NCBI GenBank assembly: GCA_921293015.1
Contig: OV121088.1
Location: 31,843,645 to 31,907,644 of the forward strand
DNA from: Phorcus lineatus
Lineage: Eukaryota > Mollusca > Gastropoda > Trochida > Trochidae
Direction of reading: 5' to 3'
Length of the DNA stretch: 64,000 bases
The position numbers were made by a program, and so were the translations under genes. Shown here piece by piece: positions 46,801 to 55,800 of the stretch; positions within the stretch are counted from its first letter, which is position 1; each line of letters starts with the position of its first letter. The notes under the pieces were generated by a model. The model did no database searches and was not told the origin of the DNA. It saw only the letters and a program-made list of their open reading frames with translations.

Positions 46801-49800
46801 AACATAATAAAAAAATTATGGACTGGTGAATTCGGTCACTACCTGTTTTTATAGACCCGAGGAAAGCAATATTTCAGTGACAAGTTGACTTGTGACTAGT
46901 TTTCATGAACAAACTATTCAGATAAGCACATACTCAATCTACCATTGTTTTTCAGATACTGACGACGATGATATCTACGCAATAAGAGGGCCAGTGGCGC
47001 CACCTGTGCCAGCACGAGAAGGTGGTAGGACAAGAGGAGGTAAGAAAAGATTTTTCTTTTTAATTTTTTTTTCGCTAAATCAGCAAAAACGTTTGTTTAA
47101 AAATTGTTGCAATCAATATTTTGAAGGATTTCATCTTAAATGTAAAGGGATATCTCTATATGAATAAATTTTGCTAGAATTCATTGTAAATATAAAATAA
47201 TATGATATAATATATGATATGATATATAATAATTGATAAAATATATCCTTAGTTTCCTGTGATAATAATGTAATCAGAACCATATAGCTACTTCTCTTGT
47301 TACATCTTCATCAATCTCAAGGAATATGTTGAAAAAAATCTCCACTTACACCCTGGATACATCATGATATAGTATGATTACCTCCCTCAGCTAGATAATC
47401 CATTTCACACTAGCCAGTCAGATAAGCCTTTACAAAACACGTTGTGCTAAGATGGCATACGTGAAGACAATGTTGAACTAAAGGATACATGATAGAGGTC
47501 TGATTTTTAACAATTATTGATGCTGGTAGAATTTTATCATAATTGAAATGGCCAAGTCCATGATTAGCAAATCTTGTAGTTTCCTCAACCTCAACATAGA
47601 AGCTGTAATATTAGTGTTTGTACCCGGGTGTAGTTTAAAAGAAAATTTCTGACTGGACTATGAAGCTCAGGTGCAGCATGCAGAAAAGCTGGCCCCAAGA
47701 ATATAAAGTGACATAGGATGGTTGCACGGGTGATAGTAGAGATAACTCTCCATGTAAAACTGTTTAATAGATTGGAAATGTTATTGTTTGATGATGTTTT
47801 CATGTTTCCTTGTCAGCAACCATGCACACCCCAAGGGTGAAACAATTAACTTCAGAGCTGAATTTAAAGCTGGATTTGAATAAACAGGTAGGACTTCATT
47901 TATTGTTGAGAAAGAATTTGACTTTAGTTTATTTTCAGCTAGCACAGATTTTGAAACATGAAATAGTTCAACATCTTTGCATTTGCTATAAAACATTTTA
48001 AGTACAAATGTGATCTTTATAAGATTTAATTTTTAAGTTTAATGTCTATTTTTTATGGATATTTTTGTGACAATCTCTCAAAAAATAGAAACATTTTACA
48101 CACAAAGTCTTGACAACCATTACACGAGGTACAGTAACAAATGATATGATTTTTCACTGGATGGGTGACCCTTGGATTAGTTTGAGGGATTAATATTTAT
48201 CTCGAGCAATCATTAATCCTTATTCTTTTGTTTAACTTTTGGAAAACTTTTGAAAATAATACTAAGAGACTTTTTTAATATAATCACTGAACAACTTTTT
48301 GTTGTATAGAACTCTAAAGTTCTGGAACTCAAATGGAGCGTCAGGTTTTCATACACTTTGTTTGGAGAGGAATTTTACAGATATTCACAAATCATTGTCT
48401 TCATAAGTTTTTGTTTAATTTTGAAGTTTCTATTAAACATCCGTTTCACAAAAGCTGTTTTACCATTTTGGGTTTCTTTTTTCAGATGACAAAAGCACTT
48501 TATAGCAGGGTAAAATTATTATATGATGACAATTTCTAAAACACTGGTACATTCCTATGCATCAGCACCAAGGTTTATAATGTCAATATGATAATCATAA
48601 ATAATATAGTAAGATGGGCTCTGGAGATCACTGATCATTAGACTCTTATTATGATATCTATCGTCCTTTCAAGTAAATGTCGGTATTCTGTCTGAGAATG
48701 TTATACAAAAATCTCTAATCATATGACAATCCTACTTTCCTTTCAAAACAAGCATGGAAGGGTGCTGGGTAGAATCTAACCCTCGTTTGATAGATTAATA
48801 TACAATTTTTAAAAATTATTTTGCAATCCATTGATGCAATCATATCTTGTTACTCACGCCAAAAGTATTTTTATAAGTTGGTATTAGATACATGACGAAT
48901 TATGATATAAAAAAGTTTAATATATATTGTGGGTTCAACTAGTAAATGTTTCTCACCACAATTGTTGGCGAATAAGAACAGTAAGATTTTCTGGATATCA
49001 AATATTTTACTATTAAATTCACGACGTTTTGAAATATATAATAATTCCTTCATCCCACAATGCAACACTGTGTATTATATTTTCGATTATTAAATTACAT
49101 TGCAATGCAGTTCCTCTTACAATATACTTCTGGAGGAGGTTTTAGTAGCATGAGGAAGAGCTTTCACTACACACATGTAATATACTAGATAACACATCCC
49201 TGTAGTCAACCCTTTCATCAGTGTCAATAGTCCATGGCATCTTCAGAGAAATTTTCTGTTAACAAATTTTCCTAAGGCTTGGAAAAACAATTACTTGTTT
49301 TACTCATTTATTAAAAAAAAATGTTTAGGCAAAGGGGTACTACAAGCTGTTGGAGATTGTATTTGTCAAGGTACTGATGGCTGTGTTGGTAAGCCATTTA
49401 GACAATCAGTGCTTGTGATGGTTATCTTGCTCTGATAATATGAATTTGAAAACTGCAAGAGAAGACCTAAAACAAAGACTTTGCCACTCTAGGGTGATGC
49501 CATTTATAAGATTTGTCCATGAAATAAAATAAGAACTTGTTGTATTATTGCAGATAGTGGCATCCCAAATTTTACAATGTTACCTTTGTTATCTGAATGG
49601 GGTGTATCTCAAACGTCCCATGGACTATTGACGCTGTGTCATATATATTCTATTGTCAACTCCCCCTGCTTTGTTTTTTCCTATTTACTCCTATCATGTT
49701 CAGACGCTGAGACATGCCAAATATTGAGATTAAAAGCTCCTCAAGAGAAAGTCATGATGATCTAGTGTTAATATTGTGTTCATTTATCTTTCGAAGTAAT

Positions 49801-52800
49801 TTTTACCCAAAAATTTAACTAATTTAATGAAGTTTCAAGAAGTTTAAAACAGTAACATAATTTATTGAATACTTAATATTTTGAAAGCAGATATGGTTTT
49901 GCCAACCTTTCTCATTTAATAAATTTAACGTATATAAATTCAGTTATCAAAACAAACCAAGATGAATAAAATCTTAGTAAGGTACAGAATTTCATATTTT
50001 GTAAATGTTATCAAGTATTATTTTATTAATAAAATAATTAATTCAGTGTATGCTTTATTTATGCACCAAATTCATAAGATTGATAACTCAGAACTTAAAT
50101 TTTTCATTTTCTGTTGACAGGAGCAAGCGGTGAAAGAACCTCAAAGGTGGGTTAACCTTTTGACCTCGCTAACCAATTGTTCATTGTCAGTTGCTGTGGT
50201 AGGAACGTAGATATAGATGACCACAATATGACCTGTATATGTCAAGCAAGGGGCGTGATAGCGCAGGGGTAAGCATGCTCAGCTTCTGATCAAGAGGTCT
50301 AGGGTTCGAATCCTGCCAGGGGTTCAGCAACTTTGTCTTAATTAGAGAACTGTTCTACATGCAGTAAGGTTTGGCTGCAATGCTACACTGAAATTCACCG
50401 CAGTACCACTCATGGTTTGCTAGTTTTAGCCGATGCTCGCAGGTTTCACCGCAATACATAGCCACAATAGTAAATGCAGGCTTTCTACATGCAATGATAC
50501 TAGCAGCTGTGATTTAAGTGAAATACTCTTGAAAGCAGCGTTAAACTCCAAATCAACTCACCCATATGACAAGTTGTATCAATGGTGTCATTTTATTGAG
50601 AAGTATTCACTGTTGCTTGCAATTAGCATTAAAATACTATTCGGTTCAGTATTGTGCAGGCCCGTAGCACCAATTTTGAGAGTGGGGGGGCTGAAATTAG
50701 GGATTTGCTAGCTCAGTGAGGGGGGGGGGGGGGGGGGGGAGAATAACAGAATAACATTTATACTTTTTAGGTCATGACAGATTATTTATTTAAGAAAAAC
50801 ACCCGCTTACAACGTCGGTGAGACCAAATACAGGCATTTAATGTTCAGATGCCTCATGAAACTTATAATATTCTATTTTTCATACAAACATTGAAATAAA
50901 GAGCAAAAAAAGTGGGGGTTTTTCCCTAAAATTAGTAGGGGGGGGGGGGGGGGGGACTGAGCAACCCTACCCCCCCCCCCCCCCCGCTTTCTACGGGCCT
51001 GTTGTGTATATATATAATGGTACTTGGCAAGTAAGATATTTTACCTATCATAGCGACAGGAAATGAAATATTGAAAAACAATATGATTAACAAATCATAT
51101 ATTTGATATAAATATTTTTACATAATTACAAAGACTGATAAGAAAGTTCCAACCAGAACCGTTTTGTCCTAAACATTGAAAAGTCTTAATTCCTTATCTC
51201 ACTTGAATGATGATTTTTGATATCATAATTATGGGTATGATAAATATTTATTTAATAATATGTTTTGTCTTCAGAAAGAGGCGAGGAGACCCTGATGGAG
51301 CGAGCATAAAGAGGGAACATAAAGAGGTTTACACAGATGCTGCCTCTTCGGTAGGACTAATTAACAAATTAATTAATGTTATTTTAATTTCACTTTGATT
51401 ATACAAAATTTTTCCTTTTGATAATTCCATACAGATTCTAAATTGTTGTCCCTTGTGTAAATCATAAGTCTCTATGTGGCTGTTTATTTTTCGATTAACA
51501 TTGAAAACATGAAAATATCACATTTCTGCAATTTAGATTAAAAATGGGAACTTTAGAGGGGAGATTTGAACTTATCTCAGGACAAATGGAATTTTGGTTC
51601 TCATTTTAGCTACATACAAAATTCAAGAAACATACTCTGATGTCACTTTAGTTATGTTCTAATCTCTTTGGGAGTGAGCAGATGAAAACTGATCCCTTCC
51701 AACTGTGTGGGAGTCGCATGAGTAATTAAGAGGGGTCAATATTTTTTTTTACACCCCTTGGGAAGTAATTTCCTTTGTTTTATTTGAAGGTTATATGCCA
51801 TAACACCATTGCGCAGGTTGGTTATCTCATAACTACCTTGGTCGGTTATGAGTAAGTAGATAAGTTGGGGTGTAACTTGTTTTTTGAACAACATTTCAGT
51901 TACTAAACACCAGTTTCGGTTATGAGATGTTCAATGTGAACAAACAAATGGACTTGTTAAATTTAGAAATTTCATAAAACTAGAATTGTAAGGTTTACAA
52001 AGAGCGTAAGTGGGATTCGAACCTGGGACCTCTCCATTGACTAGCCACGACTCTACCACTTGAACTAACGATGATCCATGTCAGCTGAGGTACTTTTTGT
52101 TTTGTCATGTCTACACTGATTTCCCCCTGTATATATTTATAGGTAAGGGTGCGCGGTATTATCGGTATATCGTTATATTGCAATACAGGAACAACACAAT
52201 ACCTACCGGTACACTCTTCTGAAAACATCCAATATATCGGAAGTTTTAAAATTTACAATTTCCATGTTAAATTGCAGAGAAAGGTAACAAGAAAAAACGT
52301 GATTTTACCGAAAGTTGTAAACAATTTGTGAACTCACCAGGTAAAAATAGCACAGACATGTTAAAAATCCGAAACCAGTCACTGAGTTATCTTACTTTAC
52401 AAAACGATGGCCAGCATGGAGCATTGATCACTGACCTAATTACTGCTATTTAGTCAAATGAGCATGCAAAAAATTAGATAGGGAAAGTACCAATAAATTG
52501 CACTACGTAATGCAATATGAAAATGAGGAGCGATACCCATCCTTATTTATAGGTAATAGGTTTTGTATATTTCCGATGTAAAGGATATAGTTTTGAGCTT
52601 TACAATCTAAATCAGGCGTGTTTTGTATTCTATATTCTATATGTATTTGATTCTATTGGACTTGTTCGGTCAGAAAACATCAACCCGCAAAGTGTAAAAG
52701 TATCACGTTTTTAAATTCATTAGATATAAATAATTTAGTTTAAAATTATGTTGGGAGTGTTCCGCGGGATTGAATGCCAAATAATGACCCGATTGCCTCG

Positions 52801-55800
52801 CGTTATGGCAATAAACTTGGCTCGGGCTAAGCCCTCGCGAGTTTATTTGCCATAACCGCTCGGCAGCGGGTCATTATTTACTATACACTGCCATAACTCA
52901 GTTGGAGCTAAAGCCATAAATTGGTCTCATTTGAAATAAATGACAAGAAAGGTATGATCGAAGTGATTCATTTTCAGTCATTAAAGGGTTAAATTTTCGA
53001 TAATGTAACTATATCTCGCCTTTGCATTTTCTCAGGAAAATGTGTACATAGATCACTTGCCCTTGACTTGAATATTAGCCAAGGAAACGGTTATGTTGAT
53101 TGGTCTCGGTGCCTCTCATAAAACATATTTGGCCTCGCAACTAGAAAATTTAAGCTCTTTCTTCAGAATGTAAAATGTTTCAACTCACATCTTCTTTAAA
53201 AATTTTGCAGTCATAGAGCATCAGCAAAATAAAATGTTTTGGGACACGGAGGTTCCAGTCAGGTAATTCCATCATACCATGGCAAGAAATTTACAGATGA
53301 AAGTTTCAGGAGTGATATAGGGAGAAATCATCCTGCTACGTCAGCGTATTTGTCTCCGCCTTGCTCCATCATATACCCTGATATCCTTTGTCCTAAAACA
53401 CTCATTTCGCTAATAATTAAAGCGATTGAAATGACTCGCATTCAGCAATAGCGGCACCACCCGGATGAGACTTCTAACAAATGTCTATGTAGGTTATATA
53501 TAGCCATGAGTAACCAGCCGTAAGCGATACAAGCGTTTTAGGCCGAAGGATATTAGGGTATATGATGGAGCTGGGTGGAGACAAAAACGCTGATGTAGCA
53601 GGATGAGGGAGAAATATGGATATGAATATGTATATAACACTCCTCGTATCTGGGCAACCACGGAAATGTGTGATTATTATGTCATGAAGAATTGCACCTG
53701 GTTGCAGTAACACATTTTGTTGAGGTAAAGGTATTTTTTTTAGGTATTTTTAAAGGTTTTGAGAAAAGGTCCTGTTTTAAAACTTATGCATTTAATTTTA
53801 TCATTTGTATATCTCTACAGCAGGTTGATGATGATGATGATGATGGAGAGGAACAGGACCCAGAGACCTACTGGGCAGCCATTCATTACCTTGGTCAAAA
53901 CACAGTCAAGGCAACAGAGTAAGTTTCTTGTGATAATATCAGTGTACTGAATTTTTAGGTACCTCATAGACCTCATATATAAGTCAACCCCCCTCCTCAA
54001 CCCCTCAATTTCTGGTATAAAAAACTCGACTTATACACTGTAATATACAGTATTTCATTTTTTAAGTTTTCTAGTTAAATTTAAAAAAATAACACTATCA
54101 GGCTGGCTTCTTTCCAGCTTGTTTCATTGAATGATTATAGAACTGAATTCTCCCATGAATTTCATGCTAATGTAAATTTGAAGAATAACTGATGAATCGT
54201 AAGCAGATACTGAAGTCCTTAACTGTGTTATTGTTCACTATTTTCAAAAGATTTCTCTTTACATCTATGTGATCGCTTTCATACAGATAAAAGACTTGAC
54301 GGTAATTTCACAATAATATTTTTTTTCAGAATAATTCAAACCCTCGCCGAGGATGGCGTGTATTTAGTACGAGATAGTACTAGTCTTAAAGGAGATGTGA
54401 GTATGACCTTTGACCTTTGACTTTGTATATAGTGAAGCCACTAATGGCCGAAATTTTTACCAAGCGGCGCTAAACAATAACTCACTCTATATATAGTGTT
54501 TGAATATTCACTTATTGACGTGTGTTTAACTTTTCATTTGCTGAATAGAAAATATTTCAGCAAAGAAGGTTAATTGAATATCACATTCTTTGCACATTTT
54601 CAAAATTCTATCATAGTTATGAAATTTTTAAAATACTTATCATTTGAATTTGAATTTTTATCCTCAGAAAGTTCTGGTTGTCTTTGCTGAAGATACGCCT
54701 AGGAAATTTAAGATAGAATGGAAGGTATGTAACTATGTTAGAAAATGATTTATTCCTATTGCTTTGTATGTTTCTCAGTCTAGGTGAACTAACTTGAATG
54801 TCCTTTTTTCAATTTAAGTCCTACATTAATGACTTACGAAGGAATAATATAATAGATATAATCTAATTCAACTAACTGTAGTGACTTTTTCCCCAAAGAA
54901 CTACATCACAGACTTCAGAAGGTATATAATATCACGGTCAGTTGTCGGTAATGCCAAATAGGGATCACTGTTATCAGTCGCGACAGTCTGGATGCTTGTA
55001 AACGCGATCTCAAATGAACTTTTACCTTTCAAAGTCTTCAAATTTGGGTTTCAGTTGTAGATAACAAAGATTTCAAAACATTGAGCTGACCTTGACTTTG
55101 ATCACCACAACACATTTACAACTTTTGTGAACACGATATCCCATGAATCTTTAGACCCTTAGTCTTAGTATTTGGTGACAGCCTACATTTGGAAATTAAG
55201 CAGACTCCACTTAATTATAGTTACGGTGATCTTATTTCAAGGTCACCACAGTACTTTGCCTGATTTACAAGTTCTTGTTTTGCAATAGTTCTTGAACATT
55301 AATTGCCTTTAAATTTTGTGACCGCTTCTATTGGGGGATTCTGCAGACAGCAGTCAATTAAGGTGACTTTGACCTCATTTACAAGGTCACCACAGTATTC
55401 TGACCACTTGCGCATCAAGTTTTCGAATTTGGTGCATTAACCTACCTTGGGAGTTAATGGCTTTGCTTGATTGGTGACCCGGCGAACTATCCGGAGTACG
55501 CCGCAGGAAATGACGAAAGCGGCGAGTCACTTTATTGACAACCGGCGTACGCCTTAGGAGCACGCCGGATTTGCCGGTTTTAAATGACAGGCGAACCCGG
55601 CATATGATGGCGGACAAATATTTTCATTGCGACTATTCCATAACTATTTTATAGTCATCATTATTTTTTTTTAAAACAACTCAAAATGATTTAATTGGCA
55701 ATATGTATAATTATTAAAAACCATTCATAACTTCATAGTGACATTTAAAGTCACAAATGTTTGAAAAATATTTATATTATATAGATGAAACGTATTTTCA

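Noticed and set aside
52005..52082. Possible tRNA gene on the minus strand
   Set aside because: A and B boxes are present but no acceptor stem or terminator is visible, as also at 20222, 37550 and 56925; all look like SINE heads.
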